DNA of 64,000 nt from Terebella lapidaria (taxonomy: Eukaryota > Annelida > Polychaeta > Terebellida > Terebellidae). The stretch covers positions 20,249,170 to 20,313,169 of the forward strand of contig OX424569.1 of assembly GCA_949152475.1 (NCBI GenBank). The letters run 5' to 3'. Under the pieces are notes generated by a model. It did no database searches and had not been told where the DNA came from. It saw nothing but the letters and a program-made list of their open reading frames with translations. The translations under genes were made by a program, and so were the position numbers. Below, piece by piece: positions 54,790 to 64,000 of this stretch (position 1 is the stretch's first letter; each line of letters starts with the position of its first letter).

Positions 54790-57410
54790 ATTAGCCCAAT
54801 GGGCTAGAAAGGTTACCGGAGAAATATACAGAGTTAAGCCGAGAAAGTTGAAGGTCAAATTCAAGGTGACCACTGAAATCGCCATATCTCTAACCTTGAA
54901 AATGGGATCAAAGGTTAAATTCTAGATCACCAAACTATTCAGCATACATCATTTCCTATATGTTCACTATGGACCCCTAAGCTGTAAATTTGATAATAAG
55001 CGAGATATAAGCCATTTTGTAATCTGACTTTGAAAATAAAATGACTGACCTTGAAATTTAGGTCAAAGGTCAAATTCAATATCATTAAAATATTCAGAAT
55101 ATATCATTTCCTATATGTTCACAATTGATTCCCAAGCTGTAAAGTCGATAATAAGCGAGATATTAGCCATTTTGTCCTGTTGACCTTGAAAATGAGGTCA
55201 AAAGTCAAATTCAAGGTCACTAGAATATTCAGCATATATCATTTCCTATATGTTCACAATTTATTTCTAAGCTGTAAAGGCGCTAATCAGCAAGATATTG
55301 GCCATTTTGTCCTGTGACCTTGGAAATGAGGTCAAAGGTCAAATTCAAGGTCATGAGAATATTCAACATATATCATTTCCTATATGTTCACAATTGATTC
55401 CTAAGCTGTAAAGTCGATAATAAGCGAGATATTAGCCATTTTGTCATGTGACCTTGAAAATGAGGTCAAAGGTCAAATTCAAGGTCATGAGAATTTTCAG
55501 CATATATCATTTCCTATATGTTCACAATTGATTCCTAAGCTGTAAAGTCGATAATAAGCGAGATATTAGCCATTTTGTCATGTGACCTTGAAAATGAGGT
55601 CAAAGGTCAAATTCAAGGTCATGAGAATTTTCAGCATATATCATTTCCTATATGTTCACAATTGATTCCTAAGCTGTAAAGTCGATAATAAGCGAGATAT
55701 TAGCCATTTTGTCATGTGACCTTGAAAATGAGGTCAAAGGTCAAATTCAAGGTCATGAGAATTTTCAGCATATATCATTTCCTATATGTTCACAATTGAT
55801 TCCTAAGCTGTAAAGTCGCTAATAAGCAAGATATTGGCCGCTTTGTCCTGTGACCTTGAAAATGAGGTCAAAGGTCAAATTCAAGGTCACGAGAATTTTC
55901 AGCATATATCATTTCCTATATGTTAACAATCGATTCCTAAGCTGTAAAGTTGCTAATAAGCAAGATATTGGCCATTTTGTCCTGTGACCTTGAAAATGAG
56001 GTCAAAGCTCAAATTCAAGGCCACGAGAATATTCAGCATATATCATTTCCTATATGTACACAATTGATTCCTAAGCTGTAAAGTCGATAATAAGCGAGAT
56101 ATTAGCAATTTTGTCCTGCGACCTTGGAAATGAGGTCAAAGGTCAAATTCAAGGTCACGAAAATATTCAGCATATATCATTTCCTATATGTACACAATTG
56201 ATTCCTAAGCTGTAAAGTCGATAATAAGCGAGATATTAGCAATTTTGTCCTGCGACCTTGGAAATGAGGTCAAAGGTCAAATTCAAGGTCACGAAAATAT
56301 TCAGCATATATCATTTCCTATATGTTCACAATTGATTCCTAAACTGTAAAGTCGATAATAAGCGAGATATTAGCCATTTTGTCATGTGACCTTGAAAATG
56401 AGGTCAAAGGTCAAATTCAAGGTCACAAGAATATTCAGCATATATCATTTCCTATATGTTCACAACTGATTCCTAAGCTGTAAAGTCGATAATAAGCGAG
56501 ATATTAGCCATTTTGTCCTGTGACCTTGAAAATGAGGTCAAAAGTCAAATTCAAGGTCACAAGAATATTCAGCATATATCATTTCCTGTATGTCCACAAT
56601 TCATTCCTAGTCTCTAATTTCAATATTAAGTGAGATATTAGGCTTAATGTGTGCCATTATAAAGCATAGGAAAATTTAACATGGGAAAGTCACATTTGGG
56701 CCGAGTTTGGGCCCAAAATGGCCCACTTCAAGCGATTCAAGCGCAACGAAATTTATACATGTCACAGGGGTACATATGAGGAGTGTTTTTCATCAATAAG
56801 AAAGAAAAGTTACTGAAACAGATTTTCAGAAAACGACCGTCGAACTCCAAAATTGGCCATTTTTCGACGAAAACGGCCGCTCTGACCTTGAAACCAAGGT
56901 CAGAGGTCAAATTCAAGGTCACGACAATATTCAGCATATATCATTTCCTATATGTCCACAATTGATTCCTAGTCTCTAATCTCAATATTAAGTGAGATAT
57001 TAGGCTTTAATGTGTCCCATTATAAAGCATAGGAGAATTTAACATGGGAAAGTCCCATTTGGGCTGAGTTTGGGCCCAAAATAGCCCACTTCGAGCGATT
57101 CAAGCGCAACGAAATTTATACATGTCACAGGGGTACATATGAAGAGTGTTATACATCAATAATAAAAAAAGTTACTGAACAGATTTTGAGAAAATGGCCG
57201 CCAAAATCCAAAATTGACCGTTTTTCGACGAAAACGATAGGTCATGTAACCTAAAAATACCTCCCTCTGGAAATATTTTTAGGCATTTTGGCGCAAAATT
57301 TCAGAAAAATCCGATCGTAAACATTAAAGATAAAATTGTTTACGGACGACGGACGGACGACGGACGCAACGCCATGGCAATAGGTTATCGGACCATAGGT
57401 CCGGTAACCT
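54790..57410 (-). mobile_element. Family X copy X7, about 13 repeat units
   Basis: The B-end variant is at 54790, and the A-end CCATAGGTCCGGTAACCT closes at 57410. The array runs 54850-56660. The tail carries an internal duplication: a first tail (56660-56880) breaks at AACGGCCGCTCTGACC and a second partial unit plus tail follows (56880-57330). The same break is in X8, so the two share a recent ancestor. Confidence 0.9.
54850..56660 (-). repeat. 134-bp array (X7)
   Basis: About 13 units with the same half-site layout as X6. Three consecutive units at 55441-55842 are almost identical, suggesting recent unit expansion. Confidence 0.9.
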
Positions 57411-57770
57411 AAAAACTAAAAAATACCGCCTTCTCAAATTATTTTAAGGTATCTTTTCCAAAATTTTCAGAAAGATTGGACCGTAAACTTTAAAGATAAA
57501 AATGTGGACGGACGACGGACGGACGGACGACGGACGCAACGCCACGGCAATAGTTTATCGGACCATAGGTCCGGTATCCTAAAATTCTCCCTCCTCGAAA
57601 TATTGTTAGGTATTCTTGTGCAAAATTTCAGAAAAATTCGCCCGTAAACTTTTAAGATAAAATTTTCACGCCGGAACAGATGGATGAACGCCGGACAAAA
57701 TGCCATGCCAATAGGTTATCGGACCATAGGTCCGGTAACCTGAAAATTGGCCCAAGGGCTGAGAAAGGTT
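57411..57770 (-). mobile_element. Two further stacked family X A-ends and a B-like remnant
   Basis: After the X7 A-end (57410), two more A-type ends follow, at 57580 (CCATAGGTCCGGTATCCT) and 57741 (CCATAGGTCCGGTAACCT). Each is preceded by about 150 bases of A-side tail with GTAAACTTTAAAG. A degenerate B-like GGCCCAAGGGCTGAGAAAGG is at 57749. The pattern implies repeated insertion near the same A-rich spot of earlier copies. Confidence 0.75.
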
Positions 57771-57991
57771 GAAAGCCAATTGATTATTGCAATTCAGGTC
57801 AAATTTGCAACAGAATAATACTGGTCAAGTTAATTGTATAAAATGAATGAAGTTGATTATGCAGCTGTAACGTTGGTGCCTGCAAGACTTTCTTTGGAGA
57901 ATGCCTAGCCTAATAACATAATATAGCATTTGAATCATACACATCACAGCACAGTCCTATATACATAATATAGAAGTTGAGTTCAATGTAC
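57771..57991. other. Unassigned, likely intronic
   Basis: No repeat match. It lies downstream of the last recognised exon of the split minus-strand gene and may be an intron of it. Confidence 0.35.
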
Positions 57992-58069
57992 CTTGTGCAC
58001 TTGACGATTTGATGATTTTGTTATATTGACATCTTCCACTTTGTAGTTTGTCTGCTTCAACTTCTTCGG
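57992..58069 (-). CDS. Putative host exon, 26 codons (unknown protein)
   Basis: On the minus strand an acceptor (TTTACAG) precedes 58069 and a donor (GTACAT) follows 57992. The 78-nt exon is open in phase 0: PKKLKQTNYKVEDVNITKSS then NRQVHK. The phase matches the exon at 58158-58316. The peptide is short and basic, with no domain that I recognise. It would follow 58158-58316 after an 88-base intron. The exon call depends on splice signals and phase only. Confidence 0.4.
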
Positions 58070-58157
58070 CTGTAAATACGGGAAGGAACAGGAGAAAGAT
58101 GAGTATACAATTGACATGCAATATATATATTCACATGGTTATCCATCCAAAACTCAC

Positions 58158-58316
58158 ATAACTGAAGAAAGTGAATTCCAGACATGTATCATCAGAAGGT
58201 CTGCAATCGTTGGCAGCAGTGTTTTCCGATATTTGTTGTCTCTTTGTCCTGCACACGTCCTCATCAGATCCATGTGTATGCGGAGTGTTTGTCACTTCAG
58301 CTGTAGTCATCACAGG
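58158..58316 (-). CDS. Putative host exon, 53 codons (unknown protein)
   Basis: A strong donor GTGAGT follows 58158. The acceptor candidate is GACACGCAG before 58316. The 159-nt exon is phase 0 to 0: PVMTTAEVTNTPHTHGSDED, then VCRTKRQQISENTAANDC and a short acidic/aromatic end. It is polar, like a cytoplasmic tail or linker. The upstream stop in the same frame lies just before the proposed acceptor, which supports an exon start there. It sits between 59395-59523 and 57992-58069. Confidence 0.45.
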
Positions 58317-59394
58317 CTGCGTGTCAACAATGCCAAGTTCACCATGTCAGAAAATTTCTCAGGTTAACGGCAAAGTTAACGATGCTAGATCTATGCAGTA
58401 ATGATTAAGGACTAATATGAACATGTAACGCCAAGCTATTTTATCTATTATGTCGTCGGTGTTTAGTCCAGGCCTAAAAGTGCGGTAAGTCTCAATTTCA
58501 TTTTGTTGTTATTCGAGTTTGACTTGGCAACAGCAGGAAAAGTGAATCGCTGTTTTTGGTCCTTTGTCTGTTTCTGTGTCGGATTTCTGCAAGTTCTTGG
58601 TGAGTGTTGGTTTGATACTGACATATAACAATGGTATCTATGTGTTTGTGTTGCCCTTTATTTTGCCCCGTATTTGAAATATCGTGACTTGGTGACTTGG
58701 TATCGTGAATTGGTGTCATATTGCTTATGCTCCGTAGTGTCAGCCTGTACAATTTACATAGTATGGTATTCTATCTCTAAATGGTTACACCGCCACAGCT
58801 AGGTTACGTAGAGTAATTGTTCTGTATGCTATTTTATTACATTAGATTACATGTAAGTGTTCATTGGTATTCTGTATCACCGTGTGGGTATGACTATAGT
58901 TGTTCAGTGCAGTATGTATGTGCTTACTCATTAGGAACCCGTTTGAGGTGGAAAACCATGACTCTTGTACACAGTACCTCCGGAGTATCCCTGGGGTTAG
59001 ATTTACTCGATAAGTTGTATTTCATGTATTTGGTTGAGTAATATCTTGTCACGTAGTACCATGTGTGTTTGCCTGCAATGAATAGCTACTTGTTTACCTT
59101 ATATAAGGGGATTTTTAGGGGATTTCCAAGATTTTTCTCCTGACGCTTTTATTTATAGAACAAAACGTCAGCGGACGTTTTTGGCCTAGGATAGTCATGT
59201 TTGTACAAAGAGTGTTACAGGGTGAAAGTCTGTTCAACAATGAAGAACTGAAACCTAACGTCTTGTTCGCGTGTTGAACAGAAGAGGTGTCACAAACATC
59301 CTAGTCACAAGTTTTCACTCAAACACCGACAACAAATCTAACATAGACGACAACAGCAAATCTACCATTGGATCACTGCTGAATGACTACTCAC
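58317..59394. other. Probable intron of the minus-strand gene
   Basis: It lies between two candidate exons. It includes half of a MITE (59105-59200). The other open frames have no domain. Confidence 0.4.
59105..59200 (+). mobile_element. Half copy of the 61549-61800 MITE
   Basis: TTTTTAGGGGATTTCCAAGA followed by CCTGACGCTTTTATTTATAG and CGTTTTTGGCCTAGGAT match the left arm of the MITE at 61549. The right arm and TTAA flanks are absent. Confidence 0.8.
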
Positions 59395-59523
59395 AACTCT
59401 GGCTTTGTTGAAGTCTTTGCGACGTTTGTAAGGTTCAATGGTTGGGTACAGCATGTAGTACATGACAGTTCCCCCAGCATCACAGACCACAAGGTTATGT
59501 AACCAGCTGTTGTGGGACATGTC
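59395..59523 (-). CDS. Putative host exon, 43 codons, membrane-like segment
   Basis: Acceptor TGGTTTCAG and donor GTGAGTAG bound a 129-nt exon in phase 0: DMSHNSWLHNLVVCDAGGTV, then MYYMLYPTIEPYKRRKDF and NKARV. VVCDAGGTVMYYMLY could be a short hydrophobic or membrane stretch, followed by basic residues. Its splice signals are the best of the three exons. I do not recognise the family. Family X copies lie both upstream (X8, 59653) and downstream (57770 and below), probably in introns of the gene. Confidence 0.55.
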
Positions 59524-59652
59524 CTGAAACCATGCAAACTTACAAATATTGGCACCATTGGTTATACTTGTTAATATTAACAAATGATCGAGGGGAACAT
59601 TGCTTACTGAGCACTTTGACTCTCGGTCACCTTCGGTCTAGTTCAAGATCAA

Positions 59653-61504
59653 AATTAGCCCAATGGGCTAGAAGGGTTACCGGAGAAATATACAGAGTTA
59701 AGCCGAGAAAGTTGAAGGTCAAATTCAAGGTGACCACTGAAATCGCCATATCTCTAACCTTGAAAATGGGATCAAAGGTTAAATTCTAGATCACCAAACT
59801 ATTCAGCATACATCATTTCCTATATGTTCACTATGGACCCCTAAGCTGTAAATTTGATAATAAGCGAGATATAAGCCATTTTGTAATCTGACTTTGAAAA
59901 TAAAATGACTGACCTTGAAATTTAGGTCAAGCGTCAAATTCAATATCATTAAAACATTCAGAATATATCATTTCCTATATGTTCACAATTTATTCCTAAG
60001 CTGTAAAGTCGATAATAAGCGAGATATTAGCCATTTTGTCCTGTTGACCTTGAAAATGAGGTCAAAAGTCAAATTCAAGGTCACTAGAATATTCAGCATA
60101 TATCATTTCCTATATGTTCACAATTGATTTCTAAGCTGTAAAGGCGCTAATAAGCAAGATATTGGCCATTTTGTCCTGTGACCTTGAAAATGAGGTCAAA
60201 GGTCAAATTCAAGGCCACGAGAATATTCAGCATATATCATTTCCTATATGTTCACAATTGCTTCCTAAGCTGTAAAGTCGATAATAAGCAAGATATCAGC
60301 CATTTTGTCCTGCGACCTTGAAAATGAGGTCAAAGGTCAAATTCAAGGTCACGAAAATATTCAGCATATATCATTTCCTATATGTTCACAATTGATTGCT
60401 AAACTGTAAAGTCGATAATAAGCGAGATATTAGCCATTTTGTCATGTGACCTTGAAAATGAGGTCAAAGGTCAAATTCAAGGTCACAAGAATATTCAGCA
60501 TATATCATTTCCTATATGTTCACAATTGATTCCTAAGCTGTAAAGTCGATAATAAGCGAGATATTAGCCATTTTGTCCTGTGATCTTGAAAATGAGGTCA
60601 AAAGTCAAATTCAAGGTCACGAGAATATTCAGCATATATCATTTCCTATATGTCCACAATTCATTCCTAGTCTCTAATTTCAATATTAAGTGAGATATTA
60701 GGCTTAATGTGTGCCATTATAAAGCATGGGAAAATTTAACATGGGAAAGTCACATTTGGGCCGAGTTTGGGCCCAAAATGGCCCACTTCAAGCGATTCAA
60801 GCGCAACGAAATTTATACATGTCACAGGGGTACATAAGAGGAGTGTTTTTCATCAATAAGAAAAAAAAGTTACTGAACAGATTTTGAGAAAACGACCGTC
60901 GAAGACCAAAATTGGCCATTTTTCGACGAAAACGGCCGCTCTGATCTTGAAACCAAGGTCAGAGGTCAAATTCAAGGTCACGACAATATTCAGCATATAT
61001 CATTTCCTATATGTCCACAATTGATTCCTAGTCTCTAATCTCAATATTAAGTGAGATATTAGGCTTTAATGTGTCCCATTATAAAGCATAGGAGAATTTA
61101 ACATGGGAAAGTCCCATTTGGGCCGAGTTTGGGCCCAAAATGGCCCACTTCGAGCGATTCAAGTGCAACGAAATTTATACATGTCACAAGGGTACATATG
61201 AGGAGTGTTATGCATCAATAAAAAAAAAAGTTACTGAACAGATTTTGAGAAAATGGCCGCCAAAGTCCAAAATCAGGCATTTTTCGTCGAAAACGGCCGC
61301 CATTTTGAAAAAAATGCGAAAATCAAAAAACTAAAAAATACCTCCCTCTCGAAATATTTTTAGGCATTTTTGTGCAAAATTTCAGAAAAATTCGATCGTG
61401 AACTTTAAAGATAAAATTGTTGACGGACGACGACGACGACGGACGACGCCGACGCCGGACGCATCGCCATGCCAATAGGTTACGGACCAAAGGTCCGGTA
61501 ACCT
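59653..61504 (-). mobile_element. Family X copy X8, about 7 repeat units
   Basis: Very close to X7: same B-end variant, same first 250 bases, same internal break (AACGGCCGCTCTGATC), same double tail, and an A-end at 61504 (AAAGGTCCGGTAACCT). It differs mainly in having about half as many 134-bp units (59700-60680). It is probably intronic in the minus-strand gene. Confidence 0.9.
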
Positions 61505-61548
61505 AATAAAAACTGCAGCACATTTTATTTTCTATATGCTGATATTAA

Positions 61549-61800
61549 AGGGCCACTGTATGGAATTCGGCATTTAGGGGATTTCCAAGATTTTTCTCCT
61601 GATGCTTTTATTTATAGAACAAAACGTCAGATGACGTTTTTGGCCTAGGATCTCTGCCGAGCCGACCTGGGCTGATCTGAAAATTGGCTCGGCAGAGATT
61701 CTGGGTCAAAAACGTAATCTGACCTTTTGTTCTATAAATAGAAGCGTTGGGAGAAAAATCTTGGAAATCCCCTAAAAGCCGAATCCCATACAGTGGCCCT
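61549..61800. mobile_element. 252-bp TTAA MITE
   Basis: TTAA at 61545-61548 and 61801-61804. Inverted ends AGGGCCACTGTATGG and CCATACAGTGGCCCT extend about 105 bases, with an inner palindrome around CTCTGCCGAGCC / GGCTCGGCAGAG. It has no coding capacity. TTAA and the small size suggest mobilisation by a piggyBac-like transposase. Confidence 0.9.
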
Positions 61801-61804
61801 TTAA

Positions 61805-62245
61805 TACAAACTGAACTCTCCATGCCTATTGGTCAAATGGTCAATGGTAAATCCACTAAATGGTGAGTTCACACACATCGTGATGTAACCACAACTAGGG
61901 ATTTGAGCACTATGTCTCAATGAGATGAAAAGTTTAGTGGTTTCTCGACAGAAAAAGTCATTTCACCTTTCAAAGTCATGAAAGCTCAAATTCATGGTCA
62001 ACCCTGAAATCACCATATATGACTTCCCATTTGAATGTTATATTTAAGCTCCATCTTGAAGCATTAGGCGAATTGTTTTTTATTTCTTGGTTTATTAACG
62101 ACGGATGAAAACATGTTGGGTCGGATAGAGGAATAAAAATAAAATCGGCTCCAATGTAGTGTCGGGGAAAATAAAATCTTCAAAAAGTATAAATTAAGCC
62201 TAAAAGCGTAAATCAGGAACAATAAACATTTGTTTCTCCCCTAAA
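61805..62245. other. Unassigned, with a 454-type fragment
   Basis: 61960-62065 resembles part of the 454-bp unit in reverse (AAATCACCATATATGACTTC, TTAAGCTCCATCTTGAAGC). The rest is unrecognised. Confidence 0.5.
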
Positions 62246-64000
62246 ATTAGCCCAAGGGCTAAGATAGGTTACCGGACAATTTTGGTTTCAAGCATTGTAG
62301 GTGACATATGATTTTGAGATTTACCAGTCAAATTCATCTTTGTGAATCTCAATGTCACCATCAGGTATGCTGCATATGACTTCGTATGTTTATAATACAA
62401 ACATATAAGTTTTATCAACAAGTATTTCGTGTGTATAGGCCAATTTCAGATTTTGAGATTCGCCCTTCAAAGTTAAGGTCAAGTTCAAGGTCACCAAAAA
62501 ATGTGCCATTTATACATGACTTTTTTTACAGGCTTATACACAATCCTAACCTGTATGTGCAAAAGTTTATGCTTCAGAGGCCACTTTCAAGATTTCAAGT
62601 CAGACATTTAGCACTCAAGGTCATCCAAGGTCAAAATCAAGGTCATCATTAGTTGTTCCATATATGACTTCCTATATGTTCATAATGCAAACTGAAGCTC
62701 TATCTAAATGCATTTCATCTGTAGAGGCAAATTTGGGCATTTTTTCACTCAAAAATGGCTGTTTTGACCTTTCAAGGTCATCAAAGGTCAAATTCAAGGT
62801 CCCCTCCCAACTCGCTATATATAACTTCCTATTTGAAAGTGCCAATATCTAAGCTCTATCTTCAAGCGTACTATGAGTACAGTCCTGGCAGCTCCCATTA
62901 TGAAGGAAAAAAGTGCCGAAAATTTTCTAAGTCCAAAATTTTTTTCAAAGGGTGAAAAATTTTTTTTTGTCTAGAAATGACCCAAAATGAATAATAACGC
63001 GATTTGGGGCAAACAAAATTTTTTTCGCCGACGCGTCAAAAATTCAAAATTGCCGCCACACGGAGACCGGCGATTCAAGAGCAACAAAACTTATAAACAT
63101 CATAAAGGTAAGTAAGGAGAATATTTTGAAACAATAATCTCAAAACTGATCAGACAGTTTTCGAGAAAAGACAGGCCAGGTGCAAATTCGAGCATTTCTC
63201 AACCCAAAAATGGCTGTTTTGACCTTTCAAGGTCATCCAAGGTCAAATTCAAGGTCACCACACAAGTCGCCATATATGACTTTCCATTTGAAAGTGCCAA
63301 TATCTAAGCTCTATCTTCAAGCGTTCTATGAGTACAGTCCCGGCAGCTCTCATTATGAAGGAAAAAAGTGCCGAAAATTTTCTAAGTCCAAAATTTTTTT
63401 CAAAGGGTGAAAATTTTTTTTTGCCTAGAAATGGCCCAAAATGGATAGTAATGCGATTTGGGGCGAAAAAAAAAATTTTCGCCGACTCGTCAAAAATTCA
63501 AAATGGCCGCCACACTGAGATCGGCGATTCAAGGGCAACAAAACTTATACACGTCACAGAGGTATATAAGAGGAATCTTCTTAAGCAAAAATCTCAAAAC
63601 TGATCAGACAGTTTTTGAGAAAATACAGACCAGGTGCAAATTTGAGCGTTTTTCGACCCAAAAATGGCTGTTTTGACCTTTCAAGGTCATCCAAGGTCAA
63701 ATTCAAGGTCACCACACAAATCGCCATATATGACTTCACATTTGAAAGTGCCAATTTCTAAGCTCTATCTTCAAGCGTTCTATGAGTACAGTCCAGACAG
63801 CTCCCATTATGAAGGAAAAAAGTGCTGAAAATTTTCTAAGTCCAAAATTTTTTTCAAAGGGTGAAAATTTTTTTTTGCCCTAGAAATGGCCCAAAATGGA
63901 TAGTAATGCGATTTGGGGCGAAAAAAATTTTTTTCGCCGACCCGCCAAAAATTCAAAATGGCCGCCACACGGAAACCGGCGAATTTAGGGCAACCAAACT
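62246..64000 (-). mobile_element. Family X copy X9, 454-bp type, runs off the window
   Basis: The B-end ATTAGCCCAAGGGCTAAGAT and GGTTACCGGACAATTTTGG is followed by about 450 bases matching X1 in reverse. Tandem 454-bp units (63144 and 63598) then run to the window edge at about 2.5 units. The A-end must lie beyond 64000. The open frames reading KCRKFSKSKIFFKG and GDSRATKLIHVTEVY are from the repeat. Confidence 0.85.

Noticed and set aside
62755-63676. Several 66-91-codon frames (KCRKFSKSKIFFKG, GDSRATKLIHVTEVY)
   Set aside because: They occur wherever the 454-bp unit occurs, on either strand, and lack coding signs.
1-64000. Retroviral or LTR elements
   Set aside because: All RT sequences seen are of LINE type (apurinic endonuclease, FADD/YADD without protease or integrase, microsatellite tails), and no long terminal direct repeats were noticed.

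Overview
This window looks like nuclear DNA from an animal, probably a marine invertebrate. It is AT-rich with no operons and almost no long intact reading frames. It carries several LINEs with apurinic-type endonuclease and reverse transcriptase (RT) domains, MITEs with TTAA or TA target duplications, a tRNA-derived SINE, foldback elements and many minisatellites. I cannot name the species. A mollusc-like lophotrochozoan or an invertebrate deuterostome would fit. Most of the 64 kb is transposon fossil; host-type coding is limited to three small phase-compatible exons near 58-59.5 kb, a NADAR-domain remnant near 34.3-35 kb and a possible HYR-like remnant.

Layout. 0-6.6 kb: a dispersed repeat with an inverted partner at 42 kb, a 113-bp satellite, and a foldback element whose arms are about 90-bp minisatellites. 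6.7-18.5 kb: one LINE (LINE E, minus strand) split into four pieces by later insertions (a second LINE, a 4.5-kb composite element, a 4.8-kb cassette holding 131-bp and 121-bp arrays, and a TTAA MITE). At two of these sites the LINE reading frame rejoins exactly. 19-20.2 kb: short palindromic minisatellites. 20.6-25.8 kb: LINE B inserted into LINE C, giving one chimeric reading frame. 25.8-34.1 kb: an 8.2-kb inverted repeat with 3-kb arms. 34.3-38.4 kb: a NADAR-domain remnant abutting a nearly complete PHD-endonuclease-RT LINE (LINE D). 39-45.5 kb: a long inverted repeat, the partner of the left-end repeat, a TA MITE and a 935-bp foldback element with a 6-bp target duplication. 45.5-64 kb: nested copies of one non-autonomous family, here called family X, interrupted by a SINE, MITEs and a small split host gene.

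Family X is the dominant theme. Each end carries the inverted motif (A)GGTTACCGG or AGCTTACCGG plus a small perfect or near-perfect hairpin. The interior is a tandem array of 134-bp or 454-bp units. Each 134-bp unit contains AGGTCA half-sites in a fixed layout: an everted pair spaced by 8, a perfect direct repeat spaced by 1 (DR1), and extended TCAAGGTCA monomers. These match classical nuclear-receptor response elements. Roughly 60-70 units lie in the window, so this family may disperse clustered nuclear-receptor sites. That is the observation I consider most worth following up.
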